Positions 31,322 to 38,680 of a stretch of 40,058 bases of DNA are shown in pieces. The notes under the pieces were generated by a model. It had not been told where the DNA came from. It ran no database searches and was given only the letters and a program-made list of their open reading frames with translations. Within the stretch, counting starts at the first letter, position 1. Each line of letters starts with the position of its first letter. Made by a program: the position numbers and the translations under genes. Source of the stretch: a virus; IMG/VR virus record IMGVR_UViG_3300043640_000107, positions 1-40,058 of that record. The stretch is one strand, 5' to 3'.

Positions 31322-31554
31322 TGTGGATCACCCCGCCGGGCGGCTAGCCGGTACGTGCGGTACTCGTACCACCAGACGACAGCGGCAGCGAGCAGGGCGA
31401 TCGGCCAGAGAAAGCCGACGAAGAAGGCGTACACGACGTTGTCGGAGTTGAACCTGACCATCGACCTGCGGGCCAGCCACTCCACGCCGACAAGCGCACC
31501 GAGGATGATGTAGGCGACCATGGCGCCCACGTGGATCAACACGTCGGTGCTCAT
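31318..31554 (-). CDS. Two-TM membrane protein, paralogue B
   Basis: A 78-aa protein with TM segments VGAMVAYIILGALVGV and FVGFLWPIALLAAAVVWW, and the same VEWLA junction as paralogue A. The tandem pair probably arose by duplication. It could be a membrane conversion factor; not a known holin. Confidence 0.75.
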   Translation of the reverse strand: MSTDVLIHVGAMVAYIILGALVGVEWLARRSMVRFNSDNVVYAFFVGFLWPIALLAAAVVWWYEYRTYRLAARRGDPQ

Positions 31555-32066
31555 GACGGCTCACCGGCCGACTCGTCGAAGCACGCCGGGGAGCACCGGT
31601 GGTTGTTGTCGATCTCCCTGCTGTCTCCGGTGCGCCACTCGTCGGCCGCTGCCCGGTGCAGGTGGGAAACCTGGCAGCGGACCACCGCACCGTCCCGGGT
31701 GATCCGCGAGTCGCAGCGGCTGGCCTGCGGCAACCCTTCGTCGCGGACGACGATCAGGTCTCCGTAGAGCACCGCATCGGCGCGAAGCTCGTCGATCTCG
31801 CGGAGGGCTGCGGCCAGCTGTGCCCGGGTCCGGTCCTCTTCCGCAGCGGCTACGCCCATCCGCCGGTACATCTCGCCCATGGCGTCCCGGTGGTCCTGGT
31901 GGCGGCGGCCCATTGCCTGCTCGATCGCCGCTACCCGGGCGTCTGCTTCCAGCTTGGCAGCGGCGATGGCCGGTCGGGCCAGCTGGGAGCCCTTCTCGTC
32001 GATGAACTGCTGCAGGTGCAGGGCGGTGCGCCGGTTGATCTCCGCGAGGGCTACGACGTCAATCAC
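31551..32066 (-). CDS. Helical protein with C-terminal Cys pair, 171 aa
   Basis: A long helical region (LEADARVAAIEQAMGRRHQ through RAQLAAALREIDELRAD) suggests a coiled coil. The C-terminus has CDSR...VVRCQVSHLHRA and HRCSPACFDE, a possible zinc site. GTG 32066 with GAGGAG upstream is preferred over ATG 32081. Function unknown. Confidence 0.72.
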   Translation of the reverse strand: MIDVVALAEINRRTALHLQQFIDEKGSQLARPAIAAAKLEADARVAAIEQAMGRRHQDHRDAMGEMYRRMGVAAAEEDRTRAQLAAALREIDELRADAVLYGDLIVVRDEGLPQASRCDSRITRDGAVVRCQVSHLHRAAADEWRTGDSREIDNNHRCSPACFDESAGEPS

Positions 32067-32445
32067 GGTCGGACTCCTCATCGTCGGCTGGGTCGCCGGT
32101 GACGGTGGCGTACACCTCGGCGAGGGTGATCGTGTCGCTGCCGGACTTCTCGGCGGCTGCGCACCGGGCGAGCAGGTCGTCCTGCTGACGGACCAGTAGC
32201 TCGGCTCCTTCCTCGGCAGTCACCAGTTTGTCCAGCAGCGTTGAGCACGACAGGCACGTCGTTCCCCATGTGATTGCGTGCTCGTACCGGGTGATGCGCT
32301 CGATCAGTTCCGGCACGTCGTGGGTGAAGTGCTCCCGCACCGACAGCGGTAGGAAGCCGTCACCGTGCTCGGCTCGCTGGTCACGCATCAGCCAGTCGTA
32401 GGCGGACTTCGCTCGCTCGGCGATGCGTCGCAGGTCAGAGGGCAT
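32059..32445 (-). CDS. Unknown helical protein, 128 aa
   Basis: A 128-aa protein: LRRIAERAKSAYDWLMRDQR, TCLSCSTLLDKL (one CxxC) and an acidic C-terminus (DPADDEESDRD). Function not recognised. Confidence 0.72.
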   Translation of the reverse strand: MPSDLRRIAERAKSAYDWLMRDQRAEHGDGFLPLSVREHFTHDVPELIERITRYEHAITWGTTCLSCSTLLDKLVTAEEGAELLVRQQDDLLARCAAAEKSGSDTITLAEVYATVTGDPADDEESDRD

Positions 32446-32827
32446 CGGACGTCACCTCCCGCGCTTTGTCGATCTCCCTGAGGGCGGTGAGGATGGCGGT
32501 CCCGGACACACTGACCGTCATCACGGTGCGGCCCTCGAACGGCTGAGCCCACCGGCGGGCCGCTGCTTCCAGGCGATCCCGGGCCAACTCCACCCGGTCG
32601 TGTCGCTGGACGGACGCGAGCATCCCGTCAAGGACTGCGTTCGGGATTCCTCCGGTGCGCTCTTGGTCCTTGATCCGGCCGGCGAGGACGGCGGACAGGT
32701 CGCCGCCAGCGTCGCCCAGGAACTCGTCAGTCCACACAGCCCGACGCGATGTACCAACCTCGGCCGCTGGGTCGCCCACGGCTGCGCTGGACGGGTCGCT
32801 CGGTAGCTGGAGCGTTGGCTCAGACAT
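32435..32827 (-). CDS. Unknown protein, 130 aa
   Basis: A 130-aa protein with GGDLSAVLAGRIKDQERTGG and a helical LEAAARRWAQPFEGRT; the C-terminal 'LTALREIDKARE' repeats a theme of its neighbours. Overlaps neighbours by 8-11 nt. Function unknown. Confidence 0.72.
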   Translation of the reverse strand: MSEPTLQLPSDPSSAAVGDPAAEVGTSRRAVWTDEFLGDAGGDLSAVLAGRIKDQERTGGIPNAVLDGMLASVQRHDRVELARDRLEAAARRWAQPFEGRTVMTVSVSGTAILTALREIDKAREVTSDAL

Positions 32828-33617
32828 CGGCGTTCCCTTCGGGCTTCGCCGGGTCCGTCTCGTCGCCTTCCGGAAGTGCCGGCAAGTTGTACTCGGCGGC
32901 CCAGGTGTAGACGTCCTCGTGGGTGGCGTCGCCGGACTGCCACCCGAACCACACCTGCCGGGCCGTCCAGTCCGCGGCCTGCTGGTCAACCTTCGCGAAC
33001 TCCCGCAGCACCAGCGTCAGCGCCCATTCGGCGACCAGGGCGTGCATGTGGTGGTCGTAGATCGCGCGGCCGTCCTTGTCGTCGCGCTTGATCAGGTCCC
33101 AGCCTTCGCGGCACCGGTACTGAAGCGCACGGGTCACGTGCCGGGCGATCGCGTCGGCCGTTGCCTGCGCCTCGGTGCCCGGATACGGCGCGACACCGGT
33201 AGCGGGCTTGCCGTCCCACTCCCCATCGACCATCGCGCCCGGGTACTGGCCGATGCGGCGTGCCTCGTTGACCGCGTCCGCGTGCTCGACGACCTGCGCC
33301 TGAACGGCCTCTGTGTCAGCCGTCCAATCCACCGGCGTAGCGCCGAGAGCATCAGCGACCTGCCGGGCAGTCTGGATATCCCCATCCCACCCGGTCGGGA
33401 TCATGTAGCCCGATGCGGCGTGAGTCACCTGCCAGAAGCCGGTGAGACGGTTGCCGTACATCTGCGGCGTAACCATCAGACCGGGCGTATCGGACGGCTC
33501 GGCGATCACCGTCATCGTCGTGGTGGTTCCGTCCTGCGCTCTCGCGAACACGTTGCAGGTCGCCGGGTAGACGGTGGTCACGGTCTCGTTGGTGGTGGGT
33601 TTGGGCTGGTCAGACAT
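32820..33617 (-). CDS. Unknown protein, 265 aa
   Basis: A 265-aa protein. The N-terminal half is beta-rich (TVYPATCNVFARAQDG, TTTMTVIAEPSDTPG). The middle has VTHAASGYMIPTG and a helix DIQTARQVADALG. The C-terminal half is helical with DDKDGRAIYDHHMHALVAEW, a cluster of His/Asp that could bind metal. No family assigned. Confidence 0.75.
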   Translation of the reverse strand: MSDQPKPTTNETVTTVYPATCNVFARAQDGTTTTMTVIAEPSDTPGLMVTPQMYGNRLTGFWQVTHAASGYMIPTGWDGDIQTARQVADALGATPVDWTADTEAVQAQVVEHADAVNEARRIGQYPGAMVDGEWDGKPATGVAPYPGTEAQATADAIARHVTRALQYRCREGWDLIKRDDKDGRAIYDHHMHALVAEWALTLVLREFAKVDQQAADWTARQVWFGWQSGDATHEDVYTWAAEYNLPALPEGDETDPAKPEGNADV

Positions 33618-33930
33618 GGTTGGTCTCCTTCAGTGAGTCGGCGGGGGATTCGTTCTCGGTCTTGCTGGCCAGGACTTCACGGGCCAGAGCGGCACCGGCA
33701 TGAGCCCGGTCGGCGACGTCCGGGCTGGGTTCGCGCCGCGGCGAGAGGTCCCGCCACGTCTTCGACTGCCCACCCTCAGCCGGGCAACGGTGGGCCAAGA
33801 GCGCGTTGGGGTCGGTCGGGTACGGCATGAAGCTCACCCATTGCTCGGTCCGCGGCGACCAAAGCCACAGGATCGGAGACATGCACGACGAGCAGGCCCG
33901 TCCGCGGGGCGGTTCAGGAATCTCGGGCAT
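33610..33930 (-). CDS. Unknown small protein with CxxC, 106 aa
   Basis: A 106-aa protein with ACSSCMSPILWLW near the start and HRCPAEGG mid-way, fitting one zinc site; the C-terminal half is charged and helical. ATG overlaps the preceding gene. Function unknown. Confidence 0.72.
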   Translation of the reverse strand: MPEIPEPPRGRACSSCMSPILWLWSPRTEQWVSFMPYPTDPNALLAHRCPAEGGQSKTWRDLSPRREPSPDVADRAHAGAALAREVLASKTENESPADSLKETNHV

Positions 33931-34618
33931 CGGAAGTCACCTCCTCGGTAGCTGGTTGGTCGGGTGGTTCGAGTTCGGACAGATCACCGGTGAGGGTGCG
34001 GAGTTCCGCGAGTCCGCTTCCGTCGCGCTGGCTCGTGACGGCCTTGGCCTTGCGACTGGCTTCGACGAGTTGCGCTTTGACCGCGGTGAGGTCGGGCGGC
34101 TTTGCTGCCGGTTGTGGAGCATCGACGAGCGGTGAGGTGCGATCGGGGGCAGCCGCTGACGCCCTCGCGTCAGCGTGGGCGGCTGCCCCCTTCCCCTCTT
34201 TAGAGGGGGGCAGGGCAGGGGAAGCGTGACTACCACCGTTACTCACAGCGTTTTTACCGCGTGAGTCACGCGTCTTGTCACGCGTTACGTTTTTACCCTT
34301 GGAACCCTCGCGGAACCTGCGCTGCCTCTCGGCCGCATCGGCCTTCCGCTTCGCGACCACAGCCGCGGTCGGGTTGCCCATCTTGAAGTAGAAGACGTCT
34401 CGATAGCCATCCGCTTCGACCTCCCAGAGACCGGCGTCGACCAGCCGCTTGACCCACTCGGGCGTGCCGTACATCGCCGCAACCTCTGGCGGGACAAACC
34501 CGTCCTGGGTATTGCGGGCAATCCAGGCACCACACCGGACGTAGAGTCCTACGGCAGCCGAGCCGGCACGAATGGTCTCGCGCCAGCCATCAAATCCATC
34601 ATCGAGCCAGTACGCCAT
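33914..34618 (-). CDS. Winged-helix replication-type protein
   Basis: A 234-aa protein. The N-terminal domain, WLDDGFDGWRETIRAG, AVGLYVRCGAWIARNT and DGFVPPEVAAMYGTPEW followed by LVDAGLWEV, matches the winged-helix domain of actinophage replication-initiation/DnaD-like proteins. The linker is basic and Ala/Pro-rich, and the C-terminal 60 residues are helical (LTAVKAQLVEASRKAK). It could load replication factors on phage DNA. It lies after a ParB-like gene. The start is coupled to an 11-aa leader. Confidence 0.82.
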   Translation of the reverse strand: MAYWLDDGFDGWRETIRAGSAAVGLYVRCGAWIARNTQDGFVPPEVAAMYGTPEWVKRLVDAGLWEVEADGYRDVFYFKMGNPTAAVVAKRKADAAERQRRFREGSKGKNVTRDKTRDSRGKNAVSNGGSHASPALPPSKEGKGAAAHADARASAAAPDRTSPLVDAPQPAAKPPDLTAVKAQLVEASRKAKAVTSQRDGSGLAELRTLTGDLSELEPPDQPATEEVTSDARDS

Positions 34619-34653
34619 CAGTTCGGCCCCGGGCGGGTCGTTCGCGCCGTCAT
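34618..34653 (-). CDS. Leader peptide, 11 aa
   Basis: ATG 34653 with GGGAGG 8 nt upstream encodes MTARTTRPGPN; its TGA overlaps the ATG of the winged-helix gene (TGATG). The big gene lacks its own SD, so translation is probably coupled. Confidence 0.45.
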   Translation of the reverse strand: MTARTTRPGPN

Positions 34654-34691
34654 TCAGGTGCCTCCCAGGGGTCTATGTCGGGGGGTGGTGC

Positions 34692-34723
34692 CGGCCCGGC
34701 TCCGGGGAAGTGGAGCCGGGCCG
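34692..34723 (-). terminator. Hairpin after ParB-like gene
   Basis: A perfect 12-bp stem (34692-34703 with 34712-34723) and 8-nt loop, 10 nt after the ParB-like stop codon. GC-rich stem without a T-tract. It could terminate or attenuate transcription ahead of the replication-type gene. Confidence 0.6.
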
Positions 34724-34732
34724 CGGTGCGTG

Positions 34733-35551
34733 CTACTTCGGGACGGGCATCGAGACCCAGCCGCCCTTGGGTGCCTGCAACTTGGTGACCTTCGCGCCCT
34801 TGCGGAAGTGGTTCCAGGCGGAAATGCAGTACCGGATGGCGTTGTCCACATCCATCTGCCGGCCGGACAGCGTCGCGTCGTTCTGAATCCGGACCAGCAG
34901 TGCGCGGGCCGGGTCGCCTTCGTACAGACCCATGCACTCGATGACCTGCGTGATGTAGAAGGCGTCGGCGTCGGACACGCTGAGCGCCGAACACATGTGG
35001 TAGGCGGTACCGATCGCGGACGGGGCCACCTGAACCTTGCCGCGGGCCTTGTTGGCAACCTCGGCCGAGCGGCGGATCGACGGGTTGGCGTCGATGTAGG
35101 CCATCATCTCGGCGTGGGTCGGCTGGACGGTGCCGCCGTGCGAACTGGTACCCCGCTCGATCATGAGGATGCGGCGGGAAATCGCGGCCAGTTCGCTGCT
35201 GTTCGCCTCACCGGCGAGGGTCAGCTGATCGCGCAGCAGCCGGGTAGCGCCGATGTCCATGGTGTTCTGCGCTTCCGGCTCCAATCCCCACACCACCAAG
35301 TTGGGCAGCGTCACGTCCGCACGGATGATCGCCGACAGGCGGTGCTGGCCGTCCAGCAGCGTCCCGTCAACGGCGAAGCGGATCGGGTCGCCGTTGAACT
35401 TCCAGGCGCCGGAAGCCATGTCCCGGGCGTACGAAGCAACCTTGCCTTCGCGGATGTTGCGGTTGTGGGTGTTGACGTCCGCCAGCCACTCGGCGGCCTG
35501 CGCTGGGGTAACGTTGACAACCGCGGTCGTCGGCGTGCTGATGTTCATCAT
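34733..35551 (-). CDS. ParB-like nuclease-domain protein
   Basis: A 272-aa protein with the ParB/Srx-like core NRNIREGKVASYARDMASG and DGTLLDGQHRLSAI (the Gly-Gln-His-Arg box), followed by a helical C-terminal domain (SELAAISRRILMIERG). Common in actinophages near replication genes, where the role may be regulatory or partition-like; nuclease activity is only a family-level possibility. It starts at one of two tandem ATGs, with AGGAG just upstream. Confidence 0.88.
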   Translation of the reverse strand: MMNISTPTTAVVNVTPAQAAEWLADVNTHNRNIREGKVASYARDMASGAWKFNGDPIRFAVDGTLLDGQHRLSAIIRADVTLPNLVVWGLEPEAQNTMDIGATRLLRDQLTLAGEANSSELAAISRRILMIERGTSSHGGTVQPTHAEMMAYIDANPSIRRSAEVANKARGKVQVAPSAIGTAYHMCSALSVSDADAFYITQVIECMGLYEGDPARALLVRIQNDATLSGRQMDVDNAIRYCISAWNHFRKGAKVTKLQAPKGGWVSMPVPK

Positions 35552-36324
35552 TCTCCTGCGGTGGAGTTGGATGGGACGCTGTCGACGGTCGTAGACAGCA
35601 GTTGGACGGCACGGCGAAGGTTGTCCCTCGTGAGGGGGTCAACCTTCGCTGCGTATTTGGGCCACCGGTCGTCTTGGGTGAGCCGGTGGACGGCCTCAAC
35701 GGCGCGCAGCGCCTTCACCGCGGCATCGCGTAGTGCGTCGGGAAGCGGCTTGCGGTTGCGCCCGGCGGCCTGCGGTTCGGGTGCTGTCGGCGTCGGGTCT
35801 TGGATCTTCCGAACCACGTTCGTTCGGGTCATGTTGCCCTCGGCCTTGGCCGCGCTGATCGCGGACTCGAACTGTTCGGGGGTGACGTTGTCAGTCATGG
35901 GGTAGGCAGCCTTGGCAAGCTCGTCCTTGGACAGGAAGTCGGAGGGCAGTTTCTTGGAGGAGCGTTCTTCGGCAGCTTCTCCAGGGTGGTGGTACTGGTT
36001 ACCGCGGTATGGGTTCTCGCCGCGCTTCGCGATCTCTCCGGCTTCCTGCCCCTTGCGGATGGCCAGCCCGATCCCGCGCTCGGCCCGGCGCACGATCTCC
36101 CCCGCGGCGATCGCGGCGTCTTGGCCCAACTGCTTCGACATCGTGTAGACCCGGATCGCTTCGGCCTGCGACTTCAGCTCGACGATTGCGTCAATATCGC
36201 CATGATCCAGAACCTGGGCCAGCCAGACTTTCGCCCGCTCGCACGCCTGGATCACGTAGGCGGCTGGGTCTGCCGCCCGCTCGATCTCGGCGGCGTAGTC
36301 CTCGGGTATTGCTAGGTCGGTCAC
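35548..36324 (-). CDS. Phage helical protein paired with ParB, 258 aa
   Basis: A 258-aa protein with helices AERGIGLAIRKGQEAGEIAK and DFLSKDELAKAAYPMTD; this 'GQ(R/E)AGEIA(K/R)RG' element is widespread in actinophage proteins next to ParB-like genes. The start at GTG 36324 has GGAG 6 nt upstream; ATG 36348 is possible. It is the first gene of the minus-strand unit divergent from the antitoxin. Function unknown. Confidence 0.78.
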   Translation of the reverse strand: MTDLAIPEDYAAEIERAADPAAYVIQACERAKVWLAQVLDHGDIDAIVELKSQAEAIRVYTMSKQLGQDAAIAAGEIVRRAERGIGLAIRKGQEAGEIAKRGENPYRGNQYHHPGEAAEERSSKKLPSDFLSKDELAKAAYPMTDNVTPEQFESAISAAKAEGNMTRTNVVRKIQDPTPTAPEPQAAGRNRKPLPDALRDAAVKALRAVEAVHRLTQDDRWPKYAAKVDPLTRDNLRRAVQLLSTTVDSVPSNSTAGE

Positions 36325-36361
36325 TGACTCTCCTTCGGCTTGCGTCATTCCTAGTTCACTG

Positions 36362-36396
36362 TTGTACATTAGTGCAACCAGTAGCCTGACGTACAT
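36362..36396. promoter_or_regulatory. Divergent promoter region with inverted repeat
   Basis: TGTAC (36363-36367) and GTACA (36391-36395) form inverted arms 23 bp apart in an A/T-richer gap. A plus-strand -10-like TAGCCT (36382-36387) ends 7 nt before ATG 36395. The minus-strand promoter is less clear (TTGCAC, 36377-36372, and a weak -10). The repeat may bind the Phd-like protein. Confidence 0.4.
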
Positions 36397-36595
36397 GAGG
36401 GGCATCAAGGACATGGGGATCGGGGATCTTCGTCGCGAACTCAGCGACCGGCTTGACGCCGCCTACCACCGCGGCGAGGCGACGATCATTCGCAACGTCC
36501 GCCGTGACCGACCGACCGCTGCACTGGTGCCGTATCCGTGGCTGGAGGAACTGGAGAAGTACCGGGCGAAGTACGGCCCGATCTCCGAGGACTAG
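36395..36595 (+). CDS. Phd/YefM-like antitoxin
   Basis: A 66-aa protein with the short Phd/YefM pattern: GIGDLRRELSDRLDAAYHRGE, then ATIIRNVRRDRPTAALVPYP, then a C-terminal helix WLEELEKYRAKYG. Such proteins bind operators by the N-terminal part and neutralise a toxin with the C-terminal helix. No toxin gene (Doc/RelE type) is next to it; the neighbours are a phage protein and a 76-aa basic protein on the other strand. ATG 36413 is an alternative start. Confidence 0.75.
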   Translation: MRGIKDMGIGDLRRELSDRLDAAYHRGEATIIRNVRRDRPTAALVPYPWLEELEKYRAKYGPISED

Positions 36596-36603
36596 CCCGA
36601 CCA

Positions 36604-36834
36604 TCACGCTGCCTTCCCCTTCCTGTGACGGTTACGGTTCCGGCCGACCATCGGCACCACGTTGGACTCGTCGGCGATCTCCATCGACTCGTTGAGGACC
36701 CGGCACCGCTGCGCCCGCATCGCCGCGGTCTCGTGCGCCCAGAGCGACGGCCGGTCCCGGTCGGTCGGACCCCACCGCTCGGCGAACAGTTCGCGCAGGA
36801 TCTCGTCCCGGTCCCACTTCGCGATGACGCTCAT
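36604..36834 (-). CDS. Basic unknown protein, 76 aa
   Basis: A 76-aa protein with a polar helical start (WDRDEILRELFAERWG) and a basic tail (GRNRNRHRKGKAA). Ends 9 nt after the antitoxin stop codon in convergent orientation. It does not resemble a RelE/Doc toxin. Function unknown. Confidence 0.7.
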   Translation of the reverse strand: MSVIAKWDRDEILRELFAERWGPTDRDRPSLWAHETAAMRAQRCRVLNESMEIADESNVVPMVGRNRNRHRKGKAA

Positions 36835-37013
36835 CCCGCATCACCGGCCGCGGCCGACTGCTCAGCTAGCCACGCGATGACCCGTCCCGGCGCATGGTCC
36901 TTGCACCTGAGTCCGCAGACGTAGAACCGGACGTCCTCGCCAGACAGGCAAACGCGCCGCTCCCTGCCCAGCCAGATTTCGCACCGGGCGTCGGCGAGGT
37001 CAGCCAGCTTCAT
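36831..37013 (-). CDS. Cys-containing small protein, 60 aa
   Basis: A 60-aa protein with ARCEIWLGRERRVCLSG and YVCGLRCKDHAPGR: four Cys and a His in two pairs, probably a zinc site. Overlaps both neighbours by ATGA. Function unknown. Confidence 0.7.
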   Translation of the reverse strand: MKLADLADARCEIWLGRERRVCLSGEDVRFYVCGLRCKDHAPGRVIAWLAEQSAAAGDAG

Positions 37014-37258
37014 CCCGACACCTCCGCGAGCTCAGCCAGCAGGTCAAGCTGATCCACGCCGTCGGCGGAGTGCCGGACCCGCGGCGGCGGCACGGCAGGC
37101 ATCGCCTGGCGCACCCGTCCGATTGGCGTGGTCATCCGTCGCCAGCACTTCGGCCCGATCCGCCGCACCTTGGACTCCGCGTCCCGTAGCGGCTTGTGGC
37201 AGGGCATCCCGTTGGGGAGCAGGGCGATGCACCAGACGCGCTCCGTCGGCTCGGTCAT
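37010..37258 (-). CDS. DUF6011-like zinc-binding protein, 82 aa
   Basis: An 82-aa protein with WCIALLPNGMPCHKPLRDAE followed by RRIGPKCWRRM, the C...C...L.D..S...IGP.CW pattern of the DUF6011-like zinc domain found in phage proteins. The C-terminus is acidic. ATGA overlap with the DUF3307 gene. Function unknown. Confidence 0.75.
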   Translation of the reverse strand: MTEPTERVWCIALLPNGMPCHKPLRDAESKVRRIGPKCWRRMTTPIGRVRQAMPAVPPPRVRHSADGVDQLDLLAELAEVSG

Positions 37259-37653
37259 AGCCACATCACCGACGCCGTATTGATCACCAAGTGAAGAGTG
37301 TTATCTGCCACGATCATCAGCCAGACGGTCATCCACAGCGGCTTGTCCGGGTCGTAGCCGGTGGCCTTGCACTGCGCCCACGGCCGGTTGGAGCCGCGCG
37401 GAGCCATCCAATTCTTCAGCCACACGACGTGTCGGGCGAGCCGGTACCGGTCGATGACCGCATGGGTTCCGACGATGGCGAGCAGTGCCCACGGCGAGCG
37501 GACGAAGATCAGGAACGGCAGGCCGTAGGTGACGGCGTGGCAGACCGCGGGCCACCACCGCGACGTCTTCGCGTTGGCCATCCAGTCGGATTGCAGGATG
37601 TAGTCCCCAGCGAGGTGCGCGAGCAGGATGCCCAGCGCGACAGCGCCCGTCAC
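37255..37653 (-). CDS. DUF3307-like membrane protein
   Basis: A 132-aa protein with TM-rich segments: VALGILLAHLAGDYILQSDW, AVCHAVTYGLPFLIFVRS and ALLAIVGTHAVIDRYRLARH, plus a C-terminal TM. The 'AH..GD...Q.DW' and 'H...D.YRLAR' motifs are typical of DUF3307. A membrane function is likely; the family role is not established. Confidence 0.85.
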   Translation of the reverse strand: MTGAVALGILLAHLAGDYILQSDWMANAKTSRWWPAVCHAVTYGLPFLIFVRSPWALLAIVGTHAVIDRYRLARHVVWLKNWMAPRGSNRPWAQCKATGYDPDKPLWMTVWLMIVADNTLHLVINTASVMWL

Positions 37654-38021
37654 GACGACTCACCCGCTGCCCGATTCAGCCACCCAGTCAGGTAGTCCCG
37701 CATGCCCCGGGCCTGGTCTACGTCCAGCACCACGACCGAGCCGTAGTAGGTGCCGGGCGGGCCGTCGTCGGTAACCCACAACCGCAGGTATGGGTACGCC
37801 TTGTCGCAGCAGTCAGCCGTCGGCGGGTCGCACTCTCCGCCCGGGCCGCACAGCGCCTCACCGTCCCGCTCGATGTAGCCGGGAATCTCGCACAGGCTGG
37901 CGCTACCGGCCCGGGGTGAGTCCTTGGTGGGCAGGATGTGGCTCGCCTCGTAGCGGACCGGTGCCGGAAGGCCGTCATCGTCGAACCCGTCGGCGGACCA
38001 GTTGGTAGACCAGATGCTCAT
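37650..38021 (-). CDS. Unknown protein, 123 aa
   Basis: A 123-aa protein with a Cys-rich centre (EALCGPGGECDPPTADCCD) and a later TYYGSVVVLDVDQARG. Overlaps its neighbours. No family assigned. Confidence 0.72.
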   Translation of the reverse strand: MSIWSTNWSADGFDDDGLPAPVRYEASHILPTKDSPRAGSASLCEIPGYIERDGEALCGPGGECDPPTADCCDKAYPYLRLWVTDDGPPGTYYGSVVVLDVDQARGMRDYLTGWLNRAAGESS

Positions 38022-38227
38022 CAGACGTCACCGCCCAGTTCGGCGGTGAGCATCTGGTGCAGCGCATCGCACACCTCGCGGATCTGCTCCGGTGGCACAT
38101 CGGTCTGCGCGGCGATCACGTCGACGGTGGCGTCCTCCGCGACCCACGTCGCGATGGAGTCGATCGCAGACAGCGCGATGGCCGTAACGGGGATCTGCAC
38201 CGTCCAGCCGAGGTCCGGGCGGGCCAT
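38021..38227 (-). CDS. Unknown small protein, 68 aa
   Basis: A 68-aa protein: TAIALSAIDSIATWV and TDVPPEQIREVCDALHQML. It ends LGGDV, as does the next protein, which suggests a shared small C-terminal tag of uncertain meaning. Function unknown. Confidence 0.68.
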   Translation of the reverse strand: MARPDLGWTVQIPVTAIALSAIDSIATWVAEDATVDVIAAQTDVPPEQIREVCDALHQMLTAELGGDV

Positions 38228-38607
38228 CAGACGTCACCGCCCAGCAGCCGCCAACTGGTCACGGAAGCCTTGAGGGTCCGCCACTCGTAGTGGAACAACC
38301 CCGACGACGGGGTATCTCCGGGCCGGTTCACGGAGCCGATGGCCAGCCAGCCCGGCGGGTACCGGTGCCAGACGACGACGGCGCCATCAACCTCGGTGGT
38401 CTCCACGTAGGAGCCCAATGGTGGCTCGTCAGCGTCAACAGCCTCGGTCAGCACTCCAACGACGGCGTCTTCCCGCACCCACGTCTGGTACTGGTCGGTC
38501 TTGCTGAAGAGTTCGACGACGACGCCGACGCCGCTGACGACCTCCATCACGGTGCCGCGCACGGACACCACGTCGCCGGGCTGAACCTTCACGATGTCCG
38601 TATCCAT
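38227..38607 (-). CDS. Unknown beta-rich protein, 126 aa
   Basis: A 126-aa protein with strands VVSVRGTVMEVVSGVGVVVEL and VDGAVVVWHRYPPGW; could be an OB or SH3-like fold. The C-terminus ends LLGGDV. One-base overlap with the neighbouring gene. Function unknown. Confidence 0.72.
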   Translation of the reverse strand: MDTDIVKVQPGDVVSVRGTVMEVVSGVGVVVELFSKTDQYQTWVREDAVVGVLTEAVDADEPPLGSYVETTEVDGAVVVWHRYPPGWLAIGSVNRPGDTPSSGLFHYEWRTLKASVTSWRLLGGDV

Positions 38608-38644
38608 CCGCTGCTACCTCTCGGTGATCTTGTGGATGTGGGGT

Positions 38645-38674
38645 GGTGCGGGCTACCCGAGAGCAGCCCGCACC
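38645..38674 (-). terminator. Hairpin after exonuclease gene (twin 1)
   Basis: A 10-bp perfect stem (GGTGCGGGCT, 38645-38654; AGCCCGCACC, 38665-38674) with a 10-nt loop, 6 nt downstream of the exonuclease stop codon. The identical stem occurs at 39443-39475. Confidence 0.65.
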
Positions 38675-38680
38675 GGAAGA

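Noticed and set aside
36604-36834. Toxin partner of the Phd-like antitoxin
   Set aside because: The 76-aa basic protein is on the opposite strand and lacks RelE, Doc or PIN features.
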